Below are positions 1 through 10,582 of a stretch of 64,000 nt of DNA, in pieces. Made by a program: the position numbers and the translations under genes. Numbering within the stretch: the stretch's first letter is position 1; each line of letters starts with the position of its first letter. Source of the DNA: Planctomycetota bacterium (GTDB taxonomy: Bacteria > Planctomycetota > Planctomycetia > Gemmatales > Gemmataceae); assembly GCA_009920765.1 (NCBI GenBank), contig RFZJ01000008.1, positions 1 through 64,000 on the forward strand, in the 5' to 3' direction. The notes under the pieces were generated by a model. It did no database searches and was not told where the DNA came from. It saw nothing but the letters and a program-made list of their open reading frames with translations.

Positions 1-1038
1 CTTGCTCTTCTTCAAGAAAAAGACAAAAAGGCCCTCGGGATGCTGATTAACCTGCTAACCGAATTAAAGATCAATCAAATGATTCCTATTGCAGGATTGC
101 TTAACGAATTAATCCAAGACCAAGCTTCTGAAAATGAACTGGCGAAAGAAAAACCCTCTGCTGTGGAACTGCAAAAACTATTTACTTCCGCATGGAAGGG
201 CAAAAACGCCTCAATTAATCTGGACAAATACACATTCAATCAATTACTACCCAAACGAATTCTTGCATCCCTTGCAGAGCCAAACCTTAGTGGAAGGATT
301 TGCGCACTCAATCCTGATGGTTCCGTTAGCGAACTTTTTCGCAACAATTCTTACTCTTCGCAAGCGTGCGCAATTGATCATACCATGATTATCTTAATGG
401 AACGCTCCAGAGAGCAGGTGATTTTTAATAATCTAGGAGAAATCTATGAACGAGGCAGTCCGCTTATATCAGCTTTTGGAATTGATATTGATGGCTTAGG
501 AAAAAAATTTATTCTTAACAGGCAAAATCTTTTAGTGCTCGACCATACCAATAAAATACTCGAAAGCATTGATATCAACAATGATTGTCTAGCAGGTACA
601 CGATTAATCAATGGTGACTATGCCATTGTATTCAAAGACAAAACTTTGCTAATTCTTGATGGAAAAAACCTTAAGAAGGAAAAAACAAGAATTTCAATGG
701 GCCCAAAAGAACCTACCCGCACAATGCTTGGGTATCAGATTGAAGGAACCCGATCTGGCTCCATTTTAATTCCTGAATTTGGGGGCAAAGCGATTAATGA
801 GTATGATCAGGGAGGCAAATTGATAAAAACTATTAAATTAAACACAAATACTGGAAGTTCCACTATTTATGGTGCAACTTTGACCAGAAATACCAATGGT
901 AATTTTTTTATAGGAACTCGCCTGGGGCAAACAGTGACGGAATTGAACTTGGAAGGCAAAGAAATAAGAAAATGGGCTTTAGATTCTAAATTACATCGTA
1001 TTTTCCCACAACCTATACGAATTATTTGGCCTGACTAG
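1..1038 (+). CDS. HEAT-like / beta-propeller protein, 5'-truncated
   Basis: The reading frame is open from base 1, so the first in-frame ATG (base 40) is probably internal and the gene begins before the window. About 345 residues are visible. The first ~80 are helical and HEAT-like (ALLQEKDKKALGMLINLL). After that come repeated short strands with N/D-G-turns (NPDGSVSEL, NNLGEIYERG, NLEGKEIRKW), as in NHL/PQQ-like beta-propellers. Planctomycetes encode many proteins with helical repeats followed by a propeller; they are usually secreted and act in binding. No catalytic residues are visible, and substrate and partners are unknown. It ends about 70 bases before tRNA-Leu. Confidence 0.6.
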   Translation, partial: LALLQEKDKKALGMLINLLTELKINQMIPIAGLLNELIQDQASENELAKEKPSAVELQKLFTSAWKGKNASINLDKYTFNQLLPKRILASLAEPNLSGRICALNPDGSVSELFRNNSYSSQACAIDHTMIILMERSREQVIFNNLGEIYERGSPLISAFGIDIDGLGKKFILNRQNLLVLDHTNKILESIDINNDCLAGTRLINGDYAIVFKDKTLLILDGKNLKKEKTRISMGPKEPTRTMLGYQIEGTRSGSILIPEFGGKAINEYDQGGKLIKTIKLNTNTGSSTIYGATLTRNTNGNFFIGTRLGQTVTELNLEGKEIRKWALDSKLHRIFPQPIRIIWPD

Positions 1039-1070
1039 GCATTTTACGATCATTTATAATCATTAGGGGC

Positions 1071-1100
1071 TTGATTTCTTTCACGAAAATACCATACTTA
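1071..1100 (+). promoter_or_regulatory. Possible sigma-70-like promoter for tRNA-Leu
   Basis: TTGATT at 1071 and ATACTT/TACTTA at 1094-1100 are separated by 17-18 bases, and the mature tRNA begins about 11 bases later. The -10 match is weak, so this is a position-based inference. Confidence 0.3.
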
Positions 1101-1110
1101 AATTAGCTTC

Positions 1111-1194
1111 GCTGGAGTGGTGGAATTGGCAGACACACCATCTTGAGGGGGTGGCGCCCGTAAGGGCATGTGGGTTCAAGTCCCACCTTCAGCA
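1111..1194 (+). tRNA. tRNA-Leu (anticodon GAG)
   Basis: A class II tRNA with a full cloverleaf. The acceptor GCTGGAG pairs with CTTCAGC and is followed by discriminator A. T8-G9 and a long D-arm follow. The anticodon stem is CCATC/GGTGG around loop TTGAGGG (anticodon GAG). The long variable arm is GCGCCCGTAAGGGC, and the T-arm is GTGGG-TTCAAGT-CCCAC. CCA is not encoded. It aligns base for base in layout with E. coli tRNA-Leu(GAG) and reads CUC/CUU. Confidence 0.95.
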
Positions 1195-1299
1195 CTATAT
1201 TTTGAAAGCTCTTTTCAAACCCCCTCGCTTTATCTTTTCCTTTCGCTTATTATTTTCTTCAGAATGTTCTCTTATGTGTTTTTAATTGGATTTATCTCA

Positions 1300-2232
1300 A
1301 TGTTTATTCATTACATAAAATACTTACTTGCTTCATTAGCATTTACGTTGCTTTCAACATCTATTGGCATTGCTCAAGGAAACCGACATAGCGATGTTAT
1401 TTATGGAAGAAAATACGGTCTTGCCCTTACCATGGATGTTTTTAAGCCAACGGTGAAATCCAATCGGGCAGCTATTGTGATGATTGTCAGTGGTGGCTGG
1501 TTTTCTAATCCTGAAGCAATTAATCCCAAGTCCACTAATCCGTTTACCAATCGAGGTTATCATGTGTTTGCAGTGGTACATGGCAGTCAGCCAAAATTTA
1601 CCATTCCCGAAGCCATTGAAGACCTTCATCGTGCAACCAAATTTATTAGGTCTAAAGCTAAAGAATATGACATTGACCCAGAAAAGATCGGGATTTCAGG
1701 TGGCTCTGCTGGGGGGCATCTTTCTTTAATGATGGGAGTTTCAGGTAAGAAAGGTGAACTAAATTTAAAAGATCCAGTCCAAGGATTTGCAAGTGGGGCA
1801 AATGCAGTCGCATGCTTCTTTCCACCCACCGATTTCCTGAACTGGGGTGAGGAAGGAAAAGAACAATTAGGTAGAGGCCCACAGGCAATCCCAAACATTG
1901 TGGCGCCATTTGATTTTGTAGTTTTCAATCAGCAAAAAAAGCAGTTTGAACTTATTGAAGATGCAATGGAAAGAAGAAAAATTGGTGCTGCTATTTCACC
2001 TATCACCCATGTCAGCAAGTTATCTGCGCCATCATTGCTTATTCATGGCGACCAAGATAAACTGGTTTCCATTCAACAAGCCGAATCTTTTGTAAAAAAA
2101 ATGAAAGAAGCTGGAGCAATTGCAGAGTTGGACACTCGAAAAGGTGCGGGCCATGGTTGGGTCAATATGGATAAAGACCTTGAAAAATTTGCAGATTGGT
2201 TTGATCTGCACTTACTAAACAAAACGAAGTGA
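1300..2232 (+). CDS. Secreted alpha/beta hydrolase (esterase/lipase type)
   Basis: A 310-residue protein with an N-terminal signal peptide (about residues 1-26, ending IGIAQG). The fold markers are an oxyanion strand (MIVSGGW), nucleophile Ser136 in GGSAGGH, the acid in HGDQD (residues 249-253) and His285 in GAGHGW. That is a complete Ser-Asp-His triad. The family (BD-FAE/dienelactone-hydrolase-like) cleaves carboxyl esters in the periplasm, often acyl groups on polysaccharides. The frame stays open back into tRNA-Leu. I chose ATG 1300 because it starts a clean signal peptide; ATG 1264 is the alternative. The stop codon lies inside the terminator stem. Confidence 0.85.
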   Translation: MFIHYIKYLLASLAFTLLSTSIGIAQGNRHSDVIYGRKYGLALTMDVFKPTVKSNRAAIVMIVSGGWFSNPEAINPKSTNPFTNRGYHVFAVVHGSQPKFTIPEAIEDLHRATKFIRSKAKEYDIDPEKIGISGGSAGGHLSLMMGVSGKKGELNLKDPVQGFASGANAVACFFPPTDFLNWGEEGKEQLGRGPQAIPNIVAPFDFVVFNQQKKQFELIEDAMERRKIGAAISPITHVSKLSAPSLLIHGDQDKLVSIQQAESFVKKMKEAGAIAELDTRKGAGHGWVNMDKDLEKFADWFDLHLLNKTK

Positions 2233-2267
2233 TGACATCCAAGCCATCACTTCGTTTGATCTTTTTT
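2222..2267. terminator. Bidirectional intrinsic terminator between convergent genes
   Basis: A perfect 13-bp inverted repeat (AAACGAAGTGATG at 2222-2234 and its complement at 2245-2257) surrounds a 10-base loop. It is followed on the + strand by six T (2262-2267). Read on the minus strand, the stem is followed by a T-rich CGTTTTGTTT run, so it can stop both the esterase and the giant surface-protein transcript. The esterase stop codon (2230-2232) is part of the left arm. Confidence 0.85.
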
Positions 2268-2284
2268 AAAACCCAAAAGAAATT

Positions 2285-3215
2285 CTAGCCAACAAAAACC
2301 CCGCCTGTGAACAATGGGTCATAGGCATAGAAGTTATACAGTTGTCCTTTTTGATACCTAAACACTTTAACTTCAGGTCCACCATTGGTATAAGGGGCGG
2401 TTACAATTTCAGCAAGACCATCATTATCAATGTCTGCCATTGCAACTGATAATCCACCTGCAAAGTTAATATCGTAAGCAAAAAATGTATCGATCAAGCT
2501 GGTCCCAGACCCATTGAACACCTTGACATGAGGGCCACCGCCTGGCCCTGCTGCGACAACAATATCGCTGACAATATCGCCGTTGTAATCTCCAGCACCA
2601 ACAAAGACGCCTTGGTTGATTCCTGGATCAAAGGCAAAGAAACTTGCAAGTACAACCTGTGTGCCTTGGGAAAGCTGAAACCCGCTGACTGCAAGAACAT
2701 GAGGACCACCACCAGGGCCAGCACCAACAACCACATCAGAATAGCCATCGCCATTCACATCACCCGAAGCAACACTAATACCACCTGTAAAGGTTGGACT
2801 GTAAGCAAAGAAACTGGCAATGTTGGAATAATTCTGGCCACTAAAGACCTGAACATGGGGGCCACCACCCTGACCCGCACCGGTGATGATATCTGCATAA
2901 CCATCGCCATTCACATCACCAACCGACACAAAAATACCATCATTGAATAACACATTGTAAGCGTAAAAACTATGGATAAGCTGCAAATTGGTGCCATCAT
3001 ACACATTAACCTGAGGACCACCGCCTGGGCCTGCTGCAACTACAACATCAGCAATGCTATCGCCATTCACGTCGCCCGAAGCAACTCTGACACCACCCCT
3101 GAAAGATGGAGCAAAAGCAAAGAAGCTAGTCGTTTCTTGCGTTAAAAGATTGTAAACGTTCACTTGTGGACCACCACCTACATTCGTACCGGTGACCACC
3201 AGATTGCTGGTTGCG
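2285..3215 (-). repeat. FG-GAP/VCBS repeat block in the giant surface protein
   Basis: Five tandem coding repeats of about 65-70 codons share the pattern G-D-x-N-G-D followed by AGPGGGPxVxVxxG and FFAY/FFAF. The DxNxDG loops are Ca2+-binding in integrin-like propellers. The fifth copy is diverged ([15 protein letters not shown]). Confidence 0.85.
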
Positions 3216-6200
3216 GTTACAGCCTGATAAATCGTTGCTGTTGAAGAAGAGAAATATCTCGTAATCGATCCATTTGGTGATCCAAGGTAGGTTGCAGTAA
3301 TCGTATGACGACCACCTGTCAAAGAACTAGTGGAATATGTAGCAACATTATTGCTTAACGCCACAGGGGCCCCCAAAGCGACACCATTATCAAAGAACTG
3401 CACCAGACCAATGGTGGACTCGGCAGGAATAATCGGATTGGTTACATTTGCTGTGAAGGTAATTAAATCCAATCTATCTGCTGGATTTCTTGAAGAAACC
3501 AGTCCAAGGGTGGTAAGCGCAGTGGTCAAAATCTGCTGATTGAATATTGGAGAAAAAGCGCTTCCATTTACATTGCTATCCCCAAGATACAACGCATCAA
3601 TCTGATGAAACCCAGTAGTGCCTATCGAAGTAAGTAAAGTCGCGGTAGTGGCACCTGTGGTTGGATCCACAATGGTTGAATTTATGGTTTGCAAGGGCTG
3701 GATCACTCCATCGATCCGGAATAGAACCTGACCCGTTGCAGAACCACCCGGATATTGAGGAGTTACAGTTGCAGTTACAGTCAATGGCAGATTCGTACCA
3801 TAAATCTGGCTATTAGTGGTAACAGTTACGGTGGAACTCGATTTGTTAACGCTCTGGGCAATGATATTAGAATCGCTATCCCCAAAAATACCCTGACTGA
3901 CAAACTTGGAAGTAATCACATGGGGAGAACCATTGACACTTAATGAGGAAATAGTGAAGGTTGCAACACCATTAGATACAGGAACTTGCCCAATGGCAAC
4001 ACCTTGGTCAAAGTATGTAACGGTGCCACTAGTGACAGTTCCTGTTAACGCTGTAATGGTGGATGTAAAGGTGACAGGCTCACCATACTGGGTAAGGTTG
4101 TCAACATCGCTGGAAGTCAGCATGTTTGTGGTAAGGACACCAACACAGGTCAAAGTAACATCGTTGCCATTTCCACCAACATAAGAAATGCGATAGGAAA
4201 TACTATTTCCTGAGGTATCGGTTTGGGTAACCAAAGCCCCCTCAGCTAATCCATTGAATGTACCAATAACTGCATCTGATCCGTCATTGTTGATGATGGT
4301 ATAGCTGTTTCCGCGAGTAGTTGGGGCAAAATTCAAGTTAATATTAAGAACTGGCCTGCCTGAAAGGTTGACCGTTCCATTAACAGCAAGTTGATCATAA
4401 GCTGTTCCTGCAACTGAACCTGACGTATTTAGGTCGAAGGAAAACACACCAACAGAACTTTGCGCACTAATACCGGAAGTAGTCAAAACAGCGACATTGG
4501 ATGCTTGGGTTCCTGGAGTTACTGTTCCACTCTGGCCTGCGGTCATGCTTAAAACACCAATACGGCCATTACCTTGGAGGATACCACTGGTGCCAACAAA
4601 AACAGGTACATTATCTTGGCCAAGCTGGTAGACAGTGCCTGCGCCAACCACGGTGCTAGCTTGATTGTTACCATTGCCGGAAATGATCAAGGTACCAGCC
4701 CCAGTTTTTTGCAGTGTAGAAGATCCTCCATTTATTTTTCCAGAGAGAGTAAGTGTACCCGTATCAACCCCAACATAAGCTAACTGCATAGTGCCAGCCA
4801 AATTAATATTGCCAGCCCAAGTGTTACTTCCGCTGATACTTCTAAGTGCCCCTGCACCGGCAACACCTGTTCCATCAAGGTTTAAGGTTCGGTTGGCAAT
4901 AGTCACACCACCATCCAAAGCAAGCGTTGCAGAATTAACAGGCACGGAGGTAGAAACAGTTACTTGGTTAGTTCCAATGCCAAGATTGCCGGGCGATTGC
5001 ACCAACAAAGTGCCTTCCTGAACTGAAATTGGAAGATTTAAACTGCGCTGAGCCTGCGAAATAACTACAGTTCCTGCACCAATTTTTATCAATTGGCTAC
5101 TCACGGGAATACCCGCAGCTTGGGTGATTTGACCACTTACAATCAATTCACTTCCCGCCCCGGCCCCAAGGGAAGCTGTCCCTGCAGCAGTTATGGTTCC
5201 ACTCCAAGTGTTTTGGCCAATGCTTTGCAGCGCTCCAAATCCGTTAAAACCAGTTCCTTGGATAGAAACATTAGTTGGAATATTCAAACCACTACCAGTA
5301 ACCTGGATTGCACCCGCACCTGATAGCGCTGGCAAAACAGGTGATGTTTGGGTAACTGTTACCGAAGTGGCACCACCCAGTGCATTATTATTCATAACCT
5401 GCAAGTTACCATTACTTACTAGCCAACTACCATTGAAGGTAGAAGAGTTATTTGCTGAGATACCAACGGTCATGGAACCACGTTTTTCCAATTGAACGCC
5501 AGGAGCCGAAATAGTAACCGTTGGTACACGGGTATAACCAGTCCCACCATTTGTCACTGTAATGGCAGTTACTACTCCATTGGTTAATGTTGCTGTTGCA
5601 GTGGCACCAGTACCATTACCACCTGAAATGGTAACTGTTGGGGCACTCAAATAACCACTGGCACCCGACACAACCGCAATTGAAGTAACTTGGCCACCGG
5701 CTATAGTAGGTGTACCAGTTGCAGCAGCAGGCGAAGTGCTTGTTATTTGGCCACTTATTAACAAGCTTGATCCTGGTGAACCACCAATGGACGCATTGGT
5801 TTGAACATTGACACCACCTTGCCACTCTGCAGTATTGGGATTACTACTTGGAGATATTACCTGAAAAGCCCCTAAGCCCTCCACCCTAGCGCCTTGGCTC
5901 AATGGTGCACTGGGATTTTGATCAGGGCCGTTGTTAGTTAAAGTGTTAGTATTACCATCTTGAATCACTAAATTGTACTGTGGCCCAAATATCAGATTTT
6001 GCCCACCATTTACCTCGTCACCCAAGGTCAACGCTCCAGCCAATTGCTGGCTAGTATAGCCCGCAGGAATTAAGTTGGCCGGAATTTCTCGAACAACTAT
6101 ATTTTTTACACCGCTGGATGCAAGACCCAATGCAGTATTATTTCTGGCATTCAAGAACCCATCAAAAATCACCACATCACCACTAAAAGTATTGGCTTGG

Positions 6201-7852
6201 GTTAATACAACTCCTCCTTGACCCCATTTTCTTAATCCAGCTACACCACTAATTACACCATTAATTTCTGTAACACTGCGAAATTCTTGACCAACGCTGG
6301 GATCACCGTTTGGGTTGGCAGGAACGCCACTTGTGGGCACCAACGGATCTATGGGGGCTGTAATCCCGTATGGATCGGTAGTTAAGGATGTTGTTACTTC
6401 AGAAGGGCTTGTATTGAGCGTAACTGTACCATTCCATTGGTGTGGTAAATCACCAAAACCCAATCTCGAATCTCGGCCGGTAAATTCTCCAAAAGGCAGA
6501 TATACCGGATAATCTGATTCAAATTGAGTCAGAGGCCTGTAACCATCACCACCTAAAAGCACCAAATTACGATTATCAATAGATATTGGAGCAGCATTTT
6601 TACTGTCGTTTGTACCAAACTGATCAACACTTAGCATTAGAGATCCATTGGAAACCTCAACATTCGAATTAGTTGTAGCCTGGCCAAGACCATCACTATC
6701 CGAAACTATCAATAATCCTTGCAAAACGGAAGTTGAACCAGTGTAAGCATTATTGGATTCAAAAACCAATATCCCCAATCCCTGTTTGACAATTTTGTTA
6801 TTATTCACATCATTTAATAGAGTATAATTCCCATCTCTGTTGCCTGAAGACGATTCTGAAAGATCAGAATCCAAAATCAACCATGAACCCTCTTGTGATA
6901 CATTAAAAACAAACGAAGACCCAGCAGGCGACTTTGGATTTCCAACATTTATAGGACTATAAATCCAGTTGGCATTTCCAGCAGAAGTATCCGTTGGGTT
7001 TTGCAATGAACTACCAGTATAATTCGCCACCATTTGCGTTTGGATATTTAATGGCACTGCTGGATTGAATGAAATATTGGTAACAGGATCAACTGTAGCA
7101 GGGTCCACAGTTACCACAGAACCAATCTGCCAATTGTTTGGTATAAAAAACGGATCTGTTGGATCTGATAAAGCGCCGGGGTAGAAAAACTCAGCAGTAA
7201 TGGTGGTGGGGAAATTATTTACTGGCGAAATCCTTCGATTAAATGGTCCGAATTGTGGATTATCCCTGGCGTAAAGATAATAACCTGCTCCATCAAACTG
7301 AATCGCATCCACATAAGTAAGTGGCGTAAAATAATTTGTCCCTGTTATAGGATCACGCAAGTATCCTGGAAGATTACCAAGTGAATCTGGAGACAAATCA
7401 TTGATCAAATTCACCTGAATAGGCCCTGGCGGCGGCCCCACTGGAGTCGCAGTAGTGTCAATTCGGGTCAAGTCACCAAAAACACCCGCAGTAGGTGTAG
7501 CCAATTGGGCATCAGCAATTAATGGAAAAATTAGGGTATCACCATTTTGGGGCAGGGAAGTTTGCCCAAGTGTAGGATCCCAGTTATTTCCAAGGGATAC
7601 AAACCCATTATTATTTTGAATGGATGCCATAAATGAGCTGAATGTCGGATCGCCATTTACGCCGTATTCGGGCGGAGGCCCAAGAGTTCCGTTGGTTCCA
7701 ACCCCGGCCAAGCTTCCATTCCACACTTTGGTGGCGCATTCAATTCGCTCTTCCAAGTTTTCAATATTGAGTTTTCGGGCAGTTCTGCCTTTGTTCGATT
7801 TTTTTAAACCAAACATCCTCTTGATCGATTCCAACTTCCAATTGAATAGCAT
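2285..7852 (-). CDS. Giant surface protein: LEER motif, autotransporter-type strand repeats, Ig-like domains, FG-GAP repeats
   Basis: About 1855 residues. The frame is open to 7945, but ATG 7852 has AGGAG seven bases upstream while the outermost ATG has none. The N-terminus is basic with no hydrophobic signal; it carries [10 protein letters not shown] (about residues 29-38), like the LEDR-type motif that opens many planctomycete surface proteins. About residues 370-1110 hold at least five autotransporter-associated strand repeats ([26 protein letters not shown]). Three Ig-like repeats follow ([22 protein letters not shown]). The last ~330 residues are five FG-GAP/VCBS blades. Most likely an exported structural or adhesive filament. 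No sorting domain is seen; function is inferred from domains only. Confidence 0.85.
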   Translation of the reverse strand: MLFNWKLESIKRMFGLKKSNKGRTARKLNIENLEERIECATKVWNGSLAGVGTNGTLGPPPEYGVNGDPTFSSFMASIQNNNGFVSLGNNWDPTLGQTSLPQNGDTLIFPLIADAQLATPTAGVFGDLTRIDTTATPVGPPPGPIQVNLINDLSPDSLGNLPGYLRDPITGTNYFTPLTYVDAIQFDGAGYYLYARDNPQFGPFNRRISPVNNFPTTITAEFFYPGALSDPTDPFFIPNNWQIGSVVTVDPATVDPVTNISFNPAVPLNIQTQMVANYTGSSLQNPTDTSAGNANWIYSPINVGNPKSPAGSSFVFNVSQEGSWLILDSDLSESSSGNRDGNYTLLNDVNNNKIVKQGLGILVFESNNAYTGSTSVLQGLLIVSDSDGLGQATTNSNVEVSNGSLMLSVDQFGTNDSKNAAPISIDNRNLVLLGGDGYRPLTQFESDYPVYLPFGEFTGRDSRLGFGDLPHQWNGTVTLNTSPSEVTTSLTTDPYGITAPIDPLVPTSGVPANPNGDPSVGQEFRSVTEINGVISGVAGLRKWGQGGVVLTQANTFSGDVVIFDGFLNARNNTALGLASSGVKNIVVREIPANLIPAGYTSQQLAGALTLGDEVNGGQNLIFGPQYNLVIQDGNTNTLTNNGPDQNPSAPLSQGARVEGLGAFQVISPSSNPNTAEWQGGVNVQTNASIGGSPGSSLLISGQITSTSPAAATGTPTIAGGQVTSIAVVSGASGYLSAPTVTISGGNGTGATATATLTNGVVTAITVTNGGTGYTRVPTVTISAPGVQLEKRGSMTVGISANNSSTFNGSWLVSNGNLQVMNNNALGGATSVTVTQTSPVLPALSGAGAIQVTGSGLNIPTNVSIQGTGFNGFGALQSIGQNTWSGTITAAGTASLGAGAGSELIVSGQITQAAGIPVSSQLIKIGAGTVVISQAQRSLNLPISVQEGTLLVQSPGNLGIGTNQVTVSTSVPVNSATLALDGGVTIANRTLNLDGTGVAGAGALRSISGSNTWAGNINLAGTMQLAYVGVDTGTLTLSGKINGGSSTLQKTGAGTLIISGNGNNQASTVVGAGTVYQLGQDNVPVFVGTSGILQGNGRIGVLSMTAGQSGTVTPGTQASNVAVLTTSGISAQSSVGVFSFDLNTSGSVAGTAYDQLAVNGTVNLSGRPVLNINLNFAPTTRGNSYTIINNDGSDAVIGTFNGLAEGALVTQTDTSGNSISYRISYVGGNGNDVTLTCVGVLTTNMLTSSDVDNLTQYGEPVTFTSTITALTGTVTSGTVTYFDQGVAIGQVPVSNGVATFTISSLSVNGSPHVITSKFVSQGIFGDSDSNIIAQSVNKSSSTVTVTTNSQIYGTNLPLTVTATVTPQYPGGSATGQVLFRIDGVIQPLQTINSTIVDPTTGATTATLLTSIGTTGFHQIDALYLGDSNVNGSAFSPIFNQQILTTALTTLGLVSSRNPADRLDLITFTANVTNPIIPAESTIGLVQFFDNGVALGAPVALSNNVATYSTSSLTGGRHTITATYLGSPNGSITRYFSSSTATIYQAVTATSNLVVTGTNVGGGPQVNVYNLLTQETTSFFAFAPSFRGGVRVASGDVNGDSIADVVVAAGPGGGPQVNVYDGTNLQLIHSFYAYNVLFNDGIFVSVGDVNGDGYADIITGAGQGGGPHVQVFSGQNYSNIASFFAYSPTFTGGISVASGDVNGDGYSDVVVGAGPGGGPHVLAVSGFQLSQGTQVVLASFFAFDPGINQGVFVGAGDYNGDIVSDIVVAAGPGGGPHVKVFNGSGTSLIDTFFAYDINFAGGLSVAMADIDNDGLAEIVTAPYTNGGPEVKVFRYQKGQLYNFYAYDPLFTGGVFVG

Positions 7853-8053
7853 GAGAAGCTCCTGCCTTAAAATAACTTTCGACAATCCATCCGGTTTAAC
7901 TATCGGCAGAATAGCCCTCACAACTTTTACAAGTTGTATTTTCATGCAGATCGATTTAATCTTTACGAGTTGTATAATCAGAAAATTTTACCAACTGAAC
8001 CAAAGAGCCCCTGTCTTACCAGGGCCCCTATTGTTAAACTTGCAATTTGGGTA

Positions 8054-8500
8054 TTAACTTGGATTATCGAGAATGAAATTGCAGGGAATGGCTTTTTTTT
8101 GTTCGTTTACCCACCACAGCCCAAATTCGGGAATCGTTTTGACATTCCCTACTATTAAATGCAAAAGATTAGTGCCATCGATCATTTCTAAGTCTTTTTT
8201 ACTCATCTTGGGAAACGAAACAGGATGAGAATGATAAACCACCAGCATCTCTTCACCTTTTTGCCTTAACTCTTTTACTGCCTTTAACATGCTTTCAGAA
8301 GAGGAAAGAAACTCAATCTCGCTTTTGAGCGAATTTTCGAGTTTGTATATCGTGGAAACAACCCCGATTTTTTCTCCTTGTCTAGCCTCAAACCGCCCCC
8401 CCAAGACCCCACAGCACTCGCAAGGAAACTCCTCTTTGGCATGATTTAATATTTCATTCAGATAGCCTTCTGTAATCAAAAGCTGAAAAGGGATTGACAT
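8054..8500 (-). CDS. M67-family JAMM/MPN+ metallopeptidase
   Basis: A 148-residue single-domain cytoplasmic protein with a complete JAMM zinc site: Glu28 (PCECCGVLGG), His90 and His92 (YHSHP), Ser100 and Asp103 (SKKD). Prokaryotic members (Mov34/MPN/PAD-1, Prok-JAB) cut isopeptide or peptide bonds next to ubiquitin-like sulfur carriers such as ThiS, MoaD or CysO. No small ubiquitin-like or E1-like gene is nearby, so the substrate is unknown. It is divergent from argG with 86 bases between the start codons. Confidence 0.8.
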   Translation of the reverse strand: MSIPFQLLITEGYLNEILNHAKEEFPCECCGVLGGRFEARQGEKIGVVSTIYKLENSLKSEIEFLSSSESMLKAVKELRQKGEEMLVVYHSHPVSFPKMSKKDLEMIDGTNLLHLIVGNVKTIPEFGLWWVNEQKKAIPCNFILDNPS

Positions 8501-8586
8501 ACTTCCTACGGTCTCGAGAATAAAGGTATAGCTTTTAACAACGCAAACGCTATTTTACCCATTTTACCAAACAGACGAGAATCTTC

Positions 8587-9855
8587 ATGGCAGGAACTAA
8601 GGGAAAACGCGATAAAGTTATTCTGGCATACTCTGGTGGCTTGGACACCTCTGTTATGGTTCATTGGATTCAGGAAAACTACGATCTGGATGTTATAACC
8701 TTCACCGTCGACCTTGGCCAAGGCGAAGACATTGAAGCAATAAGGCAGAAGGCCTTAAAAACTGGTGCAGTAGAAGCCATCGCCCTCGATGCTAAAAATC
8801 TTTTTGTTGATTGCTTTGTATGGCCCGCCTTGATGGCAGGTGCGATTTATGAAGGCAAGTACCCTCTTGCTACCGCTTTGGGGCGACCGCTAATCGCCAA
8901 GCTTATGGTTGACGCAGCTAGGCAGCATAACGCCAAAGCAGTTGCCCATGGCTGCACCGGTAAGGGAAATGACCAAGTACGATTTGATATCACATTCCAA
9001 ACTCTTGCACCAGATTTAAGAATCATTGCACCAGTGCGCGAGTGGAAAATGACCCGGGATGAAGAAATTGCTTTTGCAACCGAACGAAATATTCCGGTAA
9101 ATATTACCAAAGATAATCTTTTTAGTATCGATCAAAACATTTGGGGCCGAAGTTGCGAAGCAGGCGTTCTTGAAGACCCATGGATCGAACCACCACCAGA
9201 AACTTTTGCCTGGACCAAGGATGTAGCCAATACTCCCAACGAACCAGCCTATGTCGTCATTGATTTCGATAAGGGTATCCCTGTTGGTCTTGATAACAAA
9301 AAAATGGATGGCGTTGAAATTATTAGCAAGCTAAACAAGCTTGCAGGAGAGCATGGCGTAGGCCGAATTGATCATGTGGAAAACAGATTGGTGGGTATCA
9401 AGTCCCGCGAACTTTACGAGGCCCCCGCGGGAGTTGTGCTTCATTTTGCTCATCGCGAAATCGAATCGCTCACCATGAGCAAACAGGCTCTACGATTTAA
9501 ATCCATCGTCTCGCAGGAATACGCGGACCTTATTTACAATGGTCAATGGTTCAGCGCATTCCATCAAGATCTTGCACAATTCGTGGTCAGCAGCCAGCGC
9601 TTTGTTTCAGGCCAGGTGCGCATGAAACTTTTCAAAGGAAGTGCGACAGTGGCCGGTCGCAAGAGCGAAAACAGTCTTTACAGTAAGAATCTTGCAACCT
9701 ACGAAAAAGGCGATCAATTTGATCACGATGCTGCCAAAGGTTTCATTCGTCTTTGGGGCCTCAGCCAGCAAACCCAAGCACAGTTGCAACTGCTCAAGGG
9801 CGGAAAAGGCTTCGAACTTCCAGGCATTCTGACTGATAAATCAAACAACAAATAA
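8587..9855 (+). CDS. argG: Argininosuccinate synthase
   Basis: A 422-residue enzyme that joins citrulline and aspartate with ATP to make argininosuccinate, the penultimate step of arginine biosynthesis. The PP-loop signature AYSGGLDTSV is at residues 14-23. Also visible are HGCTGKGNDQVRFD (citrulline/Asp site) and a conserved GRSCEAGVLEDPW segment. Length is close to the usual ~400-450. The next gene starts 18 bases downstream on the same strand, so co-transcription is likely. No other arg gene is in the window. Confidence 0.97.
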   Translation: MAGTKGKRDKVILAYSGGLDTSVMVHWIQENYDLDVITFTVDLGQGEDIEAIRQKALKTGAVEAIALDAKNLFVDCFVWPALMAGAIYEGKYPLATALGRPLIAKLMVDAARQHNAKAVAHGCTGKGNDQVRFDITFQTLAPDLRIIAPVREWKMTRDEEIAFATERNIPVNITKDNLFSIDQNIWGRSCEAGVLEDPWIEPPPETFAWTKDVANTPNEPAYVVIDFDKGIPVGLDNKKMDGVEIISKLNKLAGEHGVGRIDHVENRLVGIKSRELYEAPAGVVLHFAHREIESLTMSKQALRFKSIVSQEYADLIYNGQWFSAFHQDLAQFVVSSQRFVSGQVRMKLFKGSATVAGRKSENSLYSKNLATYEKGDQFDHDAAKGFIRLWGLSQQTQAQLQLLKGGKGFELPGILTDKSNNK

Positions 9856-9873
9856 CAGCTAAAGGCCGCCTTA

Positions 9874-10581
9874 ATGCCCTATGAATCGATGAATATTGAC
9901 GAACTTGCAAAGTACCTCAAGCAAGATGCTCGAGATTTACATAAACTTGCAAACAAAGGCACCATCCCAGGAAAAAAAGTAGGGGGCGAATGGCGCTTTC
10001 ATCGCAATGAAATCAACTATTGGATTGAATCTAATCTTCACGAGCATGAAAACGAAACCTTGATTCATTTTGAAAGCCACGCGCCCATTGAATGCGAACG
10101 CGGCCTGCTGGTCAGCAAGTTTCTAGGTGAAGCCTGCATTGCAAACCCTTTAAAAGCCAGCACCAGAGCTTCCGTACTTAAAGAGCTTGTCACCCTTGCT
10201 GAACAATCATGGCAAGTTTACGACCCCACAGCTATTCACGCTGCCTTGATCGAAAGAGAAGGAATCGCAAGCACCGCTCTTGCAGGTGGCATTGCCATTC
10301 CTCACCCACACCACCCAATCAAAAATACTCTTGGCGAATCAATTATCTCCTTGGGGATTGTTCCTAATGGCATACCTTTTGGTGCCCCCGATGGCAAACT
10401 TACAAGTATCTTTTTCCTTGTTTGCTGCATTGACGACAAAACCCATCTTCAGGTACTCGCCCGGCTGACAAGGCTTTTTCGCAGAGAGGGATTTTTGGAA
10501 GCTTTACGTGAGATGAACTCTCAGGCGGATATCTGGCATTTAGTTCGCCAAACTGAACTTTCACTCATGCTGCCTGCTTAA
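9874..10581 (+). CDS. HTH (excisionase/MerR-like) - PTS EIIA type-2 fusion regulator
   Basis: A 235-residue two-domain protein. Residues ~5-55 (MNIDELAKYLKQDARDLHKL..., GEWRFHRNEINYWI) form an excisionase-type winged HTH. Residues ~85-230 are a fructose/PtsN-type EIIA domain with the phosphorylatable His144 in GGIAIPHPHHP. No PTS EIIB/EIIC gene is visible, so a regulatory role like EIIA-Ntr (sensing phospho-relay state) is more likely than sugar transport. ATG 9874 has AAAGG about ten bases upstream; ATG 9889 is also possible. It ends one base from the convergent hpnE-like gene. Confidence 0.82.
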   Translation: MPYESMNIDELAKYLKQDARDLHKLANKGTIPGKKVGGEWRFHRNEINYWIESNLHEHENETLIHFESHAPIECERGLLVSKFLGEACIANPLKASTRASVLKELVTLAEQSWQVYDPTAIHAALIEREGIASTALAGGIAIPHPHHPIKNTLGESIISLGIVPNGIPFGAPDGKLTSIFFLVCCIDDKTHLQVLARLTRLFRREGFLEALREMNSQADIWHLVRQTELSLMLPA

Positions 10582-10582
10582 A

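Noticed and set aside
1168..1299. Extension of the esterase frame upstream into tRNA-Leu
   Set aside because: It would translate the tRNA gene; a signal peptide begins cleanly at 1300.
7620..8057. Plus-strand 145-codon frame over the start of the giant surface gene
   Set aside because: Antisense to the well-supported N-terminus and spans the intergenic gap; no homology or ribosome site.
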